Below, in pieces: positions 17,928 through 26,126 of a stretch of 64,000 nucleotides of DNA. Origin of the DNA: DASPOJ01 sp049790315 (GTDB taxonomy: Bacteria > Acidobacteriota > Terriglobia > Acidiferrales > UBA7541). The stretch is taken from positions 21,360 to 85,359 of the forward strand of contig JBAQYV010000177.1 in NCBI GenBank assembly GCA_049790315.1, given 5' to 3'. How positions within the stretch are numbered: the first letter of the stretch is position 1; each line of letters starts with the position of its first letter. The notes beneath the pieces were generated by a model that worked only from the letters and a program-made list of their open reading frames with translations, did no database searches and was not told the DNA's origin. A program made the position numbers and the translations under genes.

Positions 17928-18689
17928 ATGCGCGTAATGCGGTTTGTGACGATGGTAGCGCTCGGGACCTTGACGGCGGCTGCGTGGACAGCGACATGCC
18001 GCGCGAACGATGAAGTGTTCGATCGCGTCGTGCCGCTACCGGCGGCCAATTCGTTCGAGTTGCAAAACGTGAATGGATCGGTCGACGTGGAAGGCTGGGA
18101 TCGCAACGACGTGGAAATCCACGCCGTGAAAACGACGAAGAGCGGCAAAGCAGATCTGGATCGCGTGCGCATCGAAGTGCAATCCGCAGCGGGGCGCGTC
18201 TCGGTGCAAACCGTTTATCCGAAGGACGACAGCGTGGAGGTGGCGATCGCGTACACGATTCATGTGCCGCAGCGCGTGCTGTTGCGCCAGGTGACGACCG
18301 TCAACGGCGACATTCGAGTTCACGGCGTGGACGCAACGGGCACGCTTCGTTCCGTAAATGGCGATGTGGAGGCTTATGACAGCACCGGCTCGCTTTCCGC
18401 CCAGACCACCAACGGCAATATTCGCCTGGAGCTTTGCAGCTTGACGGATTCTCCGCTGAACGCCCAAACCGTGAACGGGTCGATCATCGTCGCCTTGCCG
18501 CCAGGCTCCGGCGCTTCGCTCGATGCCCGCTCGCTCAACGGTGAAGTTAAGTCCGATCTGCCCTTCGCGGGCGATTCTTCGGGGCGCCGCGAATTTCATG
18601 GCCTGCTTGGAGCCGGCGGCACATCGATGCGGCTGCGAACCGTGAACGGCTCGATTCACATCATGGCGTTCAACGAAAATTCGCAGTAG
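17928..18689 (+). CDS. DUF4097 family exported protein
   Basis: A 253-residue exported protein: a signal peptide up to about residue 26 (TCRA/ND), then a DUF4097 beta-helix. Repeats such as VNGSVDVEGWDRNDVEI, TVNGDIRVHGVD, SVNGDVEAYDS and TTNGNIRLELC place NG turns at regular spacing. The family is common in acidobacteria, bacteroidetes and firmicutes and is often encoded beside ECF anti-sigma genes, but its biochemical role is not settled. It follows the DUF4097-TonB gene by about 100 bases with a GGAGG ribosome site, so it is likely in the same operon. Confidence 0.85.
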   Translation: MRVMRFVTMVALGTLTAAAWTATCRANDEVFDRVVPLPAANSFELQNVNGSVDVEGWDRNDVEIHAVKTTKSGKADLDRVRIEVQSAAGRVSVQTVYPKDDSVEVAIAYTIHVPQRVLLRQVTTVNGDIRVHGVDATGTLRSVNGDVEAYDSTGSLSAQTTNGNIRLELCSLTDSPLNAQTVNGSIIVALPPGSGASLDARSLNGEVKSDLPFAGDSSGRREFHGLLGAGGTSMRLRTVNGSIHIMAFNENSQ

Positions 18690-18763
18690 AAAATCGACGC
18701 CAAGGCTTTGGCGCCTCGCTCACCCCGCCCCTCGCGCGCCGTCGAAACGGTGAGGAGGGCAAC

Positions 18764-19753
18764 ATGAAAATTCGCAGTGCTTCCATGCTTACCGGCGTCG
18801 CGCTCGCCGCGATTCTTGCGGCTTCTATTCCCGGCGGACTTCGATCTCAGGAGCAACCGGCGCCTTTACCCGCGCCGCCGACAGGTCCAGAGATGGCTGA
18901 CGCGCCGCATATCACAGGATTGCCGGCGCTAGTCGAAAACGGTTCCGGCTGGCTTGGCGTGGCCATCGAAGAAGTGAGCTCCGACAAAGCGAAAGAATTA
19001 AAACTGCCCGCGGATCGCGGCGTGTTGTTGTCTGAAGTTCAGGATGATTCGCCAGCGGCGAAAGGGGGATTGCAATCCGGCGACGTGATCACGGAGTTCG
19101 ACGGAGAGCGCGTGGAGGGAACATTGGCGTTTCGCCGCATGGTGCGAGAAACGCCACCCGGCAGGTCCATTGAACTCGCTTATTGGCGCGACGGGCACTC
19201 GGCCACGGCCAGCGTCGAGTTAGTGAGCCTGGGCAGCCAGATGCGGGACCAAGCGCGGCAGATGGCGGATCAAGCGCGCAAATTTGCCCAACAACAAGTG
19301 AATCAACAGATGGGCCAACAACAAATGCAGCAACAGATGGCGCAGCTTGGACAGGAAATGGCGCAGCAGCCATTCGTGTTGAGCTTCCCTGAAGATGCCG
19401 GCATTTTCGCCGGTGCTACGCCTTCGCTCGGATTTGGCGCGCTCAATCTTTCGGGCCAACTGGGAAATTACTTCGGTGCGCCGGATGGACAGGGCGTGCT
19501 GGTGAGCGAAGTGCGCGATTCGACGCCCGCATCGGAAGCCGGACTGCAGGCGGGTGATGTGATCACGAAACTCGACGGTGAACGCGTCCACAATGCCGGC
19601 GAGCTGCGCCAACAATTGGCCGCGAAGCGCGACGACAAATCCGTTACGCTGACGATTCTTCGCAAAGGATCGGAGCTTTCGATTCCGATCGAGCCGCAAG
19701 CGGCGAATCCGCCGAAGGCCGCGACAGACATCAATCGTCACGTGGCGATGTAG
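18764..19753 (+). CDS. exported protein with two PDZ domains
   Basis: A 329-residue protein with a signal peptide (about 1-29). PDZ domain 1 (about 63-150, GWLGVAIEE, DSPAAKGGLQSGDVIT) and PDZ domain 2 (about 222-305, DSTPASEAGLQAGDVIT) flank a Gln/Met-rich helical linker (about 158-203). No trypsin-like catalytic domain is present, so this is not DegP/HtrA itself. PDZ domains bind exposed C termini, for example of misfolded outer-membrane proteins, as in DegS and RseP control of sigma-E. It closes the left ECF module, 74 bases after the DUF4097 gene, with an AGGAGGG site before the ATG. Confidence 0.88.
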   Translation: MKIRSASMLTGVALAAILAASIPGGLRSQEQPAPLPAPPTGPEMADAPHITGLPALVENGSGWLGVAIEEVSSDKAKELKLPADRGVLLSEVQDDSPAAKGGLQSGDVITEFDGERVEGTLAFRRMVRETPPGRSIELAYWRDGHSATASVELVSLGSQMRDQARQMADQARKFAQQQVNQQMGQQQMQQQMAQLGQEMAQQPFVLSFPEDAGIFAGATPSLGFGALNLSGQLGNYFGAPDGQGVLVSEVRDSTPASEAGLQAGDVITKLDGERVHNAGELRQQLAAKRDDKSVTLTILRKGSELSIPIEPQAANPPKAATDINRHVAM

Positions 19754-19786
19754 CTCCGGCCGTCGAAACCGCGCGAAAAACATTTC

Positions 19787-19815
19787 GGACCGCCCGCGTT
19801 GCGTGAGGGCGGCCC
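19787..19815. terminator. bidirectional terminator between the two ECF modules
   Basis: GGACCGCCC, an 11-base loop and GGGCGGCCC pair almost perfectly. On the plus strand GAGAATTTTA follows, and on the minus strand GAAATGTTTTT follows, so both convergent operons could end here. Confidence 0.65.
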
Positions 19816-19859
19816 GAGAATTTTATGCTGTCGTTTTCTTCGCGCGAGACTTCCGGCGT

Positions 19860-20579
19860 CTATTGACGCTCGACAACCACCCTTGACGCGGGGACTTCCA
19901 AACGCACGAGCTTGTGGCTGGCGTCGCAAAATAAGTGAATTTCAAGATCAGCCGACTTGACCATGAGTTCCGAAAGTCCACCGCTCGATCCGCTCTCCGC
20001 GGTGACTTTAATCGTCCCTGGCGTGATGTCCTGGGGGATCAGCACGGGAAAGGTTTGTTCGCCGCCGGCGGCCCAATCGTAGACGCGGGCAAGAACCGCG
20101 TATTGCTCGTAAAGATTGTTGTCGAGCACGACGACGCGCGGCGATATGAACTTAAAATCCTGATGGTAAGGATGGCCGCTGCCGAAATCCGTGAGCGTCT
20201 TCGCGGTGCCATTGTCGAAATCCACCTGGCCCGACGCTTTCTTCGGAGATTCAGCCGACCAAGCGTAGTGAATCGCCGTGCCGTCGGGAGCCAAATGCAA
20301 TTCGCCGGTGGTCTTCATGTCGTCGCCGTTGGGAGTACGCGCTTGGGTCGTGCCGCGCACGATCCACTTTCCTTCGGAGGAAGAAATCTCAAATTCCTCC
20401 GTGCCGATCGTTTGACCGGAAAGCAGTATTTTGAATTTTCCTTTGTCCGCGGCCATCACCGAGGCGGACGCGGAAGAATTCGACTGCGCGCGCGCCACCA
20501 CCGCGGCGTGCTCCGCTCCAAACCAGGCGACGCTGCTGAATGCGACAACGACAAGCGCGATACGCGCGGCGTTTTTCAT
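19860..20579 (-). CDS. secreted hypothetical protein, 239 residues
   Basis: An exported protein with a signal peptide (about 1-31, ending near VVARAQS) and a predicted all-beta mature part with alternating strands (KFKILLSGQTIGTEEFEIS, WIVRGTTQART). The pattern resembles secreted proteins of the DUF6134/DUF3108 kind that form antiparallel beta-barrels, but I cannot name a family with confidence. The ATG overlaps the stop of shikimate kinase by four bases, so it is the last gene of the right-hand ECF operon and translationally coupled. Confidence 0.75.
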   Translation of the reverse strand: MKNAARIALVVVAFSSVAWFGAEHAAVVARAQSNSSASASVMAADKGKFKILLSGQTIGTEEFEISSSEGKWIVRGTTQARTPNGDDMKTTGELHLAPDGTAIHYAWSAESPKKASGQVDFDNGTAKTLTDFGSGHPYHQDFKFISPRVVVLDNNLYEQYAVLARVYDWAAGGEQTFPVLIPQDITPGTIKVTAESGSSGGLSELMVKSADLEIHLFCDASHKLVRLEVPASRVVVERQ

Positions 20580-21187
20580 GCGATCACCCTGCCTGATTTT
20601 GAATTGAATGCCAACGGGCCGTCGCCATCGAAAATCCCGAGCGCGCGAATTTTTTCGACGGCATCGCGCGGATCGGAAGCTCCCGCAACGCGATAATCGG
20701 CCTGCTGGTAGAACGGGAGGCGCTCATCATAAAGTTTGCGGAAGCTGGCTTCATCGCGAAATAACGGGCGGTCAGGCATGAGTACGCAACGCGCGAGGAG
20801 TTCTTCCACCGGACAATCGAGCCACAGAACTACGGCGCCTGAATCGCGAAGGAGCGCCACGTTGCGCGGCTGAGCGAAGGTGCCGCCGCCGAGGGCCAGC
20901 ACGAACGGCGATTCCTGGCCAGCCGCGGCTCCCAGTACGCGCACCAAGCATTCGAGCTCGACGTCTCGAAACGCGGGCTCGCCACTGCGCGAAAATATTT
21001 CAGCGATGGGATGGCCGGCGTAGCGCTCGATTTCCTCGTCAAGGTCGACGAAGCGCCACGCAAGTTGCGCGGCCAGAAGTTTGCCGATGGTGGTTTTGCC
21101 GGAACCCATGAACCCGGCAAGGCAGGCGATCCTGCGCCGGGACGAGACCCCGGATGAAATCGAGTTGGAATGTCGCGATTCGGACAA
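20576..21187 (-). CDS. aroK: shikimate kinase
   Basis: A 203-residue P-loop kinase that phosphorylates shikimate at O3, step five of chorismate synthesis. Walker A is GFMGSGKTT near residue 25. The shikimate-binding aspartate is in DLDEEIE, the arginine in AFRDVE, and the GGGT motif is in LALGGGTFAQP. The lid arginine is probably in DRPLF. An N-terminal extension of about 18 residues (Ser/Arg-rich) is longer than usual. It lies 15 bases after the DUF4097 gene start side and overlaps the secreted-protein gene, an unexpected place for an aromatic-pathway gene. Confidence 0.92.
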   Translation of the reverse strand: MSESRHSNSISSGVSSRRRIACLAGFMGSGKTTIGKLLAAQLAWRFVDLDEEIERYAGHPIAEIFSRSGEPAFRDVELECLVRVLGAAAGQESPFVLALGGGTFAQPRNVALLRDSGAVVLWLDCPVEELLARCVLMPDRPLFRDEASFRKLYDERLPFYQQADYRVAGASDPRDAVEKIRALGIFDGDGPLAFNSKSGRVIA

Positions 21188-21201
21188 GTGATCCGAAGCG
21201 C

Positions 21202-22077
21202 CTAGTCGCGCTTCAGAATCTTAATTGTACCACTGAAGGACGAGAGCTCGACTTTGGCGCTGCCCTGATTGACCGAGCCGAACAAGCCATTGCCAAATTT
21301 CGGCGGCTTCGCTTTGCCGTGCGTATCGGGCTTCACAGGAGCTTCATTGATCACTTTGCCGTAGAGCGAGCTGGCGGTCACGTCAAACGAATCGGTGGGC
21401 GCGAATCGGACTTCGATCGTGCCGGTAGAATTTTTCAGCACATAGATGCCGAGGCGCAGGAAATTTCCGTCGAACAAAATATTGCCCGACGAAGTTTGGA
21501 TGCGCACGCTATCCATCGAAGGCTGGAGCAATTGGAAACTGCCGCCGATGGAATTGGCGTCAAGGCTTCCGGCGCAACGCGTGCAGACGAGCGAGCCGTC
21601 AACACTCTTGACGACCAAATATCCGTCGACGTCGGAAAGCTGAAGATTGGCGCCCACGGTGTCAAACGTCATATTGCCGTGCACGCTCTCCACGACGACG
21701 CTGCCCGAATCGGTTTGCACTTGCAGCGCGCTCTCCTGCGGAACCGTGATGACGTAATTCGCCACGAGCTCCTGCGGAGTGGCGTTGTCGCCGGTGATCT
21801 CGGTCTCGGCCTCGATGCGGTCATCGGCTTGTTCGGTCGAAATCTCGATCTTGTCGCTCGCATAATCGGCGACGATCTTTACTTCATTTTTCTCCCACGA
21901 CTTCACCTGCACCTGGCCGCTTGCGTTGTGCAGCGTCACCAGAGGCTTTCCCGTCACCGGGAAATGGCGTTCAAAGTGGCGCGATTGTGAGTAGGCGGGA
22001 GCGCCCAAAAACAGCAGCGCGCCTCCGACAACGATAGGCATTGCCGCAAAATTCCTGATTGATCGCATGGCTTTCAT
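21202..22077 (-). CDS. DUF4097 family exported protein (right module)
   Basis: A 291-residue protein with an N-terminal signal sequence (cleavage near APAYSQS, residue 31) and a DUF4097 beta-helix. Repeats include NASGQVQVKSWEKNEVKI, DSGSVVVESVHGNMTFD, VDGYLVVKSVDGSLVC and SSGNILFDGNFL. Two cysteines in CTRC could bind metal or form a disulfide. Its ATG overlaps the anti-sigma stop by four bases, so it is coupled to the anti-sigma gene, the same adjacency as in the left module. It probably works on the envelope side of this sigma system. Confidence 0.85.
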   Translation of the reverse strand: MKAMRSIRNFAAMPIVVGGALLFLGAPAYSQSRHFERHFPVTGKPLVTLHNASGQVQVKSWEKNEVKIVADYASDKIEISTEQADDRIEAETEITGDNATPQELVANYVITVPQESALQVQTDSGSVVVESVHGNMTFDTVGANLQLSDVDGYLVVKSVDGSLVCTRCAGSLDANSIGGSFQLLQPSMDSVRIQTSSGNILFDGNFLRLGIYVLKNSTGTIEVRFAPTDSFDVTASSLYGKVINEAPVKPDTHGKAKPPKFGNGLFGSVNQGSAKVELSSFSGTIKILKRD

Positions 22078-22757
22078 CTTCCTCCGACTGCGCTCCGATC
22101 CATCGCTACGGCCAGAAGCTGGGCTTTCTGCTGGTACGCATCGTAGAGGTATTCGCGGGCCATTTCGTTATCGGGTTGTTCGCGGACACTCTTTTCACAC
22201 ACGGCAATAAAGTTGTCAATCTGACCGAGGTCGTGGTGCAACTCTTCAGCTACCTGCGGATCACGTTGCGGCAGCGACACGATGGCGGCTTCGGACGCGT
22301 CGAGGGAACCCGCCGTCTGTGATTCGCCTATTTGCGCCTGTAGCATGGGCGCGGCAATCGGTTCGAGCACGGCGCTCGCCGTGGGCGAATTGGTCTTAAC
22401 GCCACCCACGCCCAAAATACCCGCTGCAATCACCGCGATGCCAAGCACGGCGCTCGCGATCGCCGGGCGCTGAAACGCCGCCCACCAGTTGGCGCGCACT
22501 GGCCCGCGCGCATCCGCGGGCTCGTGAATTCTTCCTTCGGCCTCAAGTTCCGCGCGAATGCGCGTCCACAACCATTCCGGCGGCGCCACTTCCTCGCGCG
22601 CCATTTCAAGCGCGACCGCGCCAATCGCGCGAAAATCGGCCTGGAGCGCCCGACAATCGGCGCACTCCGCCATGTGGATAGCCATCGCTTCCGGCAGGGG
22701 GCTATCCGGCTCTCGCTCTAAAATTTTCTCTAATTCATGACACGACATATCTGACAT
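22074..22757 (-). CDS. anti-sigma factor with zinc finger (right module)
   Basis: A 227-residue single-span membrane protein. The anti-sigma zinc-finger signature is Cys6, His28, Cys32 and Cys35 (HMAECADC). A cytoplasmic helical segment containing PPEWLWTRIRAELE follows, then a membrane helix at about residues 100-117. The periplasmic tail of about 110 residues is helical, with AREYLYDAYQQKAQLL near the end, resembling a helical-repeat segment but without HEAT motifs. It should hold the ECF sigma factor encoded just upstream until an envelope signal arrives. The stop overlaps the DUF4097 start. Confidence 0.88.
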   Translation of the reverse strand: MSDMSCHELEKILEREPDSPLPEAMAIHMAECADCRALQADFRAIGAVALEMAREEVAPPEWLWTRIRAELEAEGRIHEPADARGPVRANWWAAFQRPAIASAVLGIAVIAAGILGVGGVKTNSPTASAVLEPIAAPMLQAQIGESQTAGSLDASEAAIVSLPQRDPQVAEELHHDLGQIDNFIAVCEKSVREQPDNEMAREYLYDAYQQKAQLLAVAMDRSAVGGR

Positions 22758-22844
22758 CCGTCCTTCGATTTGCCGCTGGTTTCGTACTCGATCGCTTTGC
22801 GTGGCCCCGGTCCCGATTTCCGATCCTAATTAATCCGATGTCGT

Positions 22845-23501
22845 CTAGCCCCCGCGGGCTGCCTGCCGTTGTTCACGAGCTTGCTGCCGAAGCGTTTCTT
22901 GCAACAATTCACGGAGCCGCATACGCGCTTTGTGAAGCTGCGACTTCGAATTGCCGATCGAGCAGTTCATAATTTGCGCGATCTCATTATGTTCGTACCC
23001 TTGGATGTCGTGCAGGACGAAGACCGACTTGTACCCGGGCGGTAACTGCGTAATCGCGCGTTCTAAATGCACGCGATCCACAGAGCCCGTCAGCAAAAGG
23101 TCGGGACCGCCGATATCCTTGCGCGGTCCGCCGGATTCTTCGTCCGGCTCGGTCTCTTCTTCGAGGGAGGTTTCCGCAAGAGTTTTTCTGCGCAGCTTCA
23201 TCAGCACGACGTTAACCGCCAGCCGATGGAGCCAGGTGGTGAAGGCTGATTCACCCCGAAACGTGGCGATCTTGCGAAACAACTGCAGGAACGCTTCCTG
23301 AGTCAGGTCTTCTGCTTCAGCCGGATTGCTCACCATGCGCAGACACAAAGCGTAGACGCGGCGGTTATGGAGGCGGTAGATACGCTCAAACGCCTCCGCA
23401 TTGCCCTGTTGGGCCAGGCGGATGGCGTCTGCCTCCGACAACTCCCCGGTTTCACTTCGTCTCGTGCGGGTCACTCTACCCGTCGGGACAACACCCGGCA
23501 T
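22845..23501 (-). CDS. ECF RNA polymerase sigma factor (right module)
   Basis: A 218-residue ECF sigma factor. Region 2 has AEDLTQEAFLQLFRKIATF and FTTWLHRLAVNVVLMKLRR; region 4 has LPPGYKSVFVLHDIQGYEHNEIAQIM followed by the recognition helix CSIGNSKSQLHKARMRL. This is the RpoE-like sequence type often seen in acidobacteria. I chose the ATG at 23501 because GAGGGA lies about 10 bases upstream; an ATG at 23549 or a GTG at 23576 would add residues. Its anti-sigma gene follows after 87 bases on the same strand. It is clearly different in sequence from the left-module sigma factor. Confidence 0.9.
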   Translation of the reverse strand: MPGVVPTGRVTRTRRSETGELSEADAIRLAQQGNAEAFERIYRLHNRRVYALCLRMVSNPAEAEDLTQEAFLQLFRKIATFRGESAFTTWLHRLAVNVVLMKLRRKTLAETSLEEETEPDEESGGPRKDIGGPDLLLTGSVDRVHLERAITQLPPGYKSVFVLHDIQGYEHNEIAQIMNCSIGNSKSQLHKARMRLRELLQETLRQQAREQRQAARGG

Positions 23502-23653
23502 AATGGATGCGTCCCTCGCCTCCTGAGTTGTACTGGCCCAAGCCCGCATGTTACCGATCCGCGCGGGCGGCGGCACCTATCAGATTCATCCCAATCGCCG
23601 GGGGTTCGGCTATAACTGGCTTTTAGTATTCTCCGCGGATAACGGCCGAACGT

Positions 23654-24313
23654 CTAGCAGGCAAGCGACTTGAGCGAAGGCATACGGGTGATGAGCTTGT
23701 CGCGGAATGGTCCAACTTCTTCGCTCGGCAGAACGCAGAAAAACGACTTCAAAACGACGACAGTTTCCCGCAGGCAGGTATTCAAATCGTAGTCCAGGAT
23801 TTCCAGAGCCCGGCATTCGCGCTCTACCGTCGCCATAGCACGGCCCGTCAGCGCTACGGCCACCGCGCCAGACTCCTTCTGAATTCCGTCCAGCGTCTCC
23901 GTAAGGGCGTGCAATTTGTGAAAAAACCTCGATCTACCGTGGAACAAAACACTCCCTAGAAGATGGTCCGTTCGGGCAATGCGCTGGGGAGTCACGCCGC
24001 GGAAATTCACGGCGTCAAGAGGCTCAACGTTCGGCAGAGTGCCGTAATGACGGCCGTGCTCTTCCATCGCGCACAAGACCCCTTGAAGGCTTGTCGCCAG
24101 GCGGTCAAGCAGTCGGGCGAAGATCGTGGCATATTCGCGGGCATTCATCACGCGTCCTGCCGCCCAGGAATCGAATGCCTCGTTGAGGGTAACGCTCTGG
24201 ATCACATAGGATGCTTCGAGTTCATCGAGAGCGGCGCCGTAAAGACGATGGCTGCGTTCGGGCAGCGAAGCGATCCAGTCGCGCTTCACTGTGCCGACAC
24301 TTGTAGGACGCAT
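23654..24313 (-). CDS. hypothetical helical protein, 219 residues
   Basis: A soluble, mostly helical protein with no signal peptide or membrane segment and no motif I recognise. Features are a His/Arg-containing middle part (GVTPQRIARTDHLL, LFHGRSRFFHKLHAL) and a few isolated cysteines. The frame is open further upstream, but the ATG at 24313 is preferred because the upstream part is Arg/His/Ser-rich like out-of-frame sequence. It lies about 150 bases upstream of the sigma gene on the same strand and could belong to the same unit. Function unknown. Confidence 0.6.
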   Translation of the reverse strand: MRPTSVGTVKRDWIASLPERSHRLYGAALDELEASYVIQSVTLNEAFDSWAAGRVMNAREYATIFARLLDRLATSLQGVLCAMEEHGRHYGTLPNVEPLDAVNFRGVTPQRIARTDHLLGSVLFHGRSRFFHKLHALTETLDGIQKESGAVAVALTGRAMATVERECRALEILDYDLNTCLRETVVVLKSFFCVLPSEEVGPFRDKLITRMPSLKSLAC

Positions 24314-24494
24314 TTTCCGCTGCGGTTGCCCCACGCCCAAGCCTCCGAGACGCGGTATGATACCACACCATATGTGGATCGCGTTTCGAGACCACTTTAA
24401 ATATAGCCGGCGAGCATCGCGTGGTGTGTGGTGAGACGAATGGGATCGCCGGCGCACGATGGCATGAGAAAAAACACTCGAAAGGACCGCCGCC

Positions 24495-26126
24495 TTGCCG
24501 TTTGAACCGCTTGACCAATATTTGCAGCGGCAGAAAAAGCTCGCGGAAATTGAGGCGCTCGGCTACGAAGCGTATCCGCATCGTTTCGATTCCACGGCCA
24601 CACCGGGTGAAATCGTAGCGCGCTACGCCGATGTGCCCGCCACGGAGCTCGATGCGAAGAAACCGTCGGTGCGCGTCGCGGGGCGCATCATGACATTGCG
24701 CCTGCACGGCAAGGCGGGCTTCGCGCACATCGCCGGGGACGGCCAGCGAGTGCAGATTTACGTGAAGCTCGACATTGTCGGCGAGCGCGCTTTTAAGTTT
24801 TTCCAATTGCTGGACCTGGGCGATTCGATCGGCGTCTCGGGGCACATCTTCCGCACGAAAACCGGCGAGCTGACAGTGTGGGTGGAGCAGCTCAGCTTGC
24901 TTGCGAAAGCTCTGTTGCCGCTCCCGGAAAAATGGCACGGATTGTCCGATCGCGAACGGCGCTATCGCCAGCGGTACCTCGATCTGATCGTGAATGAAGA
25001 TTCGCGGCGCGTATTTATGCGGCGCGCGCAGATCGTGCGCGAGCTGCGCCGCTTTTTCGACACGCACGGCTACATCGAAGTGGAAACGCCAATGATGCAA
25101 GCGATCGCCGGGGGCGCGGCGGCGCGCCCGTTTGTAACGCATCACAACACGCTGGACCTCGATCTTTATCTGCGCATCGCGCCCGAGCTGTACTTGAAAC
25201 GATTGATCGTCGGCGGACTCGATCGCGTTTACGAAATCAACCGCAACTTCCGCAATGAAGGGATTTCGACGCAGCACAATCCCGAATTCACCATGCTCGA
25301 GTTCTATCAGGCCTACGGCGATTATCGCGATCTGATGTCGCTTACGGAGGAATTGTTCGCCGTGCTCGCGCGGCAGCTTTACGACACCACGATCATTCGA
25401 TTCGGCGAGCACGAAATCGACCTGGGCCGCTGGCAACGCCTCACCATGCGCGAAGCCATCGCGCGCTATTGGCCCGCTGCCGCTGCGCCGCCAACGATTG
25501 AGGAATTATCCGCACCCGGCGGCGCGCATTCCGCCGCGGCGCGATTCAACGCCTGGGCAGCCGGAAACCGTCCGGCCCCATCGGCCGACGGCGCACCGTC
25601 AATCGCCGGCGCCGATCCGATCGGCGGCCTCGAGAAAATGACGGATGGCGAAGTAACGGGCGTGTTGTTTGAGACAGTTGCCGAACACAAGCTGATTCAG
25701 CCGACGATCGTGTACGACTTCCCTACCGACATTTCGCCGCTTGCTAAATGCAAGCCGGGCGATCCGTCGCTCGTGGAGCGCTTTGAAATCTTTATCGTGG
25801 GCATGGAGTTTGGCAATGCTTTCTCGGAGCTGAACGATCCGGCGGAGCAAGAACGCCGGTTCGAGACGCAAGTGAAACAGGGGAGCGCGGATGCGCCACG
25901 CGAAGTCGATTTCGATTATGTGCGCGCTCTCGCGCACGGCATGCCACCTACGGCGGGCGAGGGCATCGGAATCGACCGGCTGACAATGCTGCTGACGGAT
26001 TCGCATTCGATTCGCGACGTGATCTTGTTTCCGCTGCTGCGCCCAGAAGCTAAAGACGGAGTGGCGTCCGAAGCTGACGGTGACCGCGGCGCGCCGCAAA
26101 GCGGCTCCTCCCCGAAAACGCCATGA
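24495..26126 (+). CDS. lysS: lysyl-tRNA synthetase, class II
   Basis: A 543-residue class II synthetase that charges tRNA-Lys. The N-terminal OB-fold anticodon domain (about 55-165, RVAGRIMTLR, KAGFAHIAGDGQRVQIY) precedes the catalytic core with motif 2 (NFRNEGISTQHNPEFTMLE) and motif 3 (GEGIGIDRLTMLL). Between TMREAIARYWP and VTGVLFETVAEH the protein has about 25 residues more than E. coli LysS, rich in Pro/Ala/Gly. The start is a TTG preceded by AAAGGA. The stop overlaps the next gene's ATG (ATGA), so lysS and the lolC-like gene are coupled. Confidence 0.96.
   Translation: MPFEPLDQYLQRQKKLAEIEALGYEAYPHRFDSTATPGEIVARYADVPATELDAKKPSVRVAGRIMTLRLHGKAGFAHIAGDGQRVQIYVKLDIVGERAFKFFQLLDLGDSIGVSGHIFRTKTGELTVWVEQLSLLAKALLPLPEKWHGLSDRERRYRQRYLDLIVNEDSRRVFMRRAQIVRELRRFFDTHGYIEVETPMMQAIAGGAAARPFVTHHNTLDLDLYLRIAPELYLKRLIVGGLDRVYEINRNFRNEGISTQHNPEFTMLEFYQAYGDYRDLMSLTEELFAVLARQLYDTTIIRFGEHEIDLGRWQRLTMREAIARYWPAAAAPPTIEELSAPGGAHSAAARFNAWAAGNRPAPSADGAPSIAGADPIGGLEKMTDGEVTGVLFETVAEHKLIQPTIVYDFPTDISPLAKCKPGDPSLVERFEIFIVGMEFGNAFSELNDPAEQERRFETQVKQGSADAPREVDFDYVRALAHGMPPTAGEGIGIDRLTMLLTDSHSIRDVILFPLLRPEAKDGVASEADGDRGAPQSGSSPKTP

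Noticed and set aside
24222..25436. A 404-codon minus-strand frame over lysS
   Set aside because: It is antisense to the catalytic core of LysS and gives a His/Arg-rich, featureless translation.
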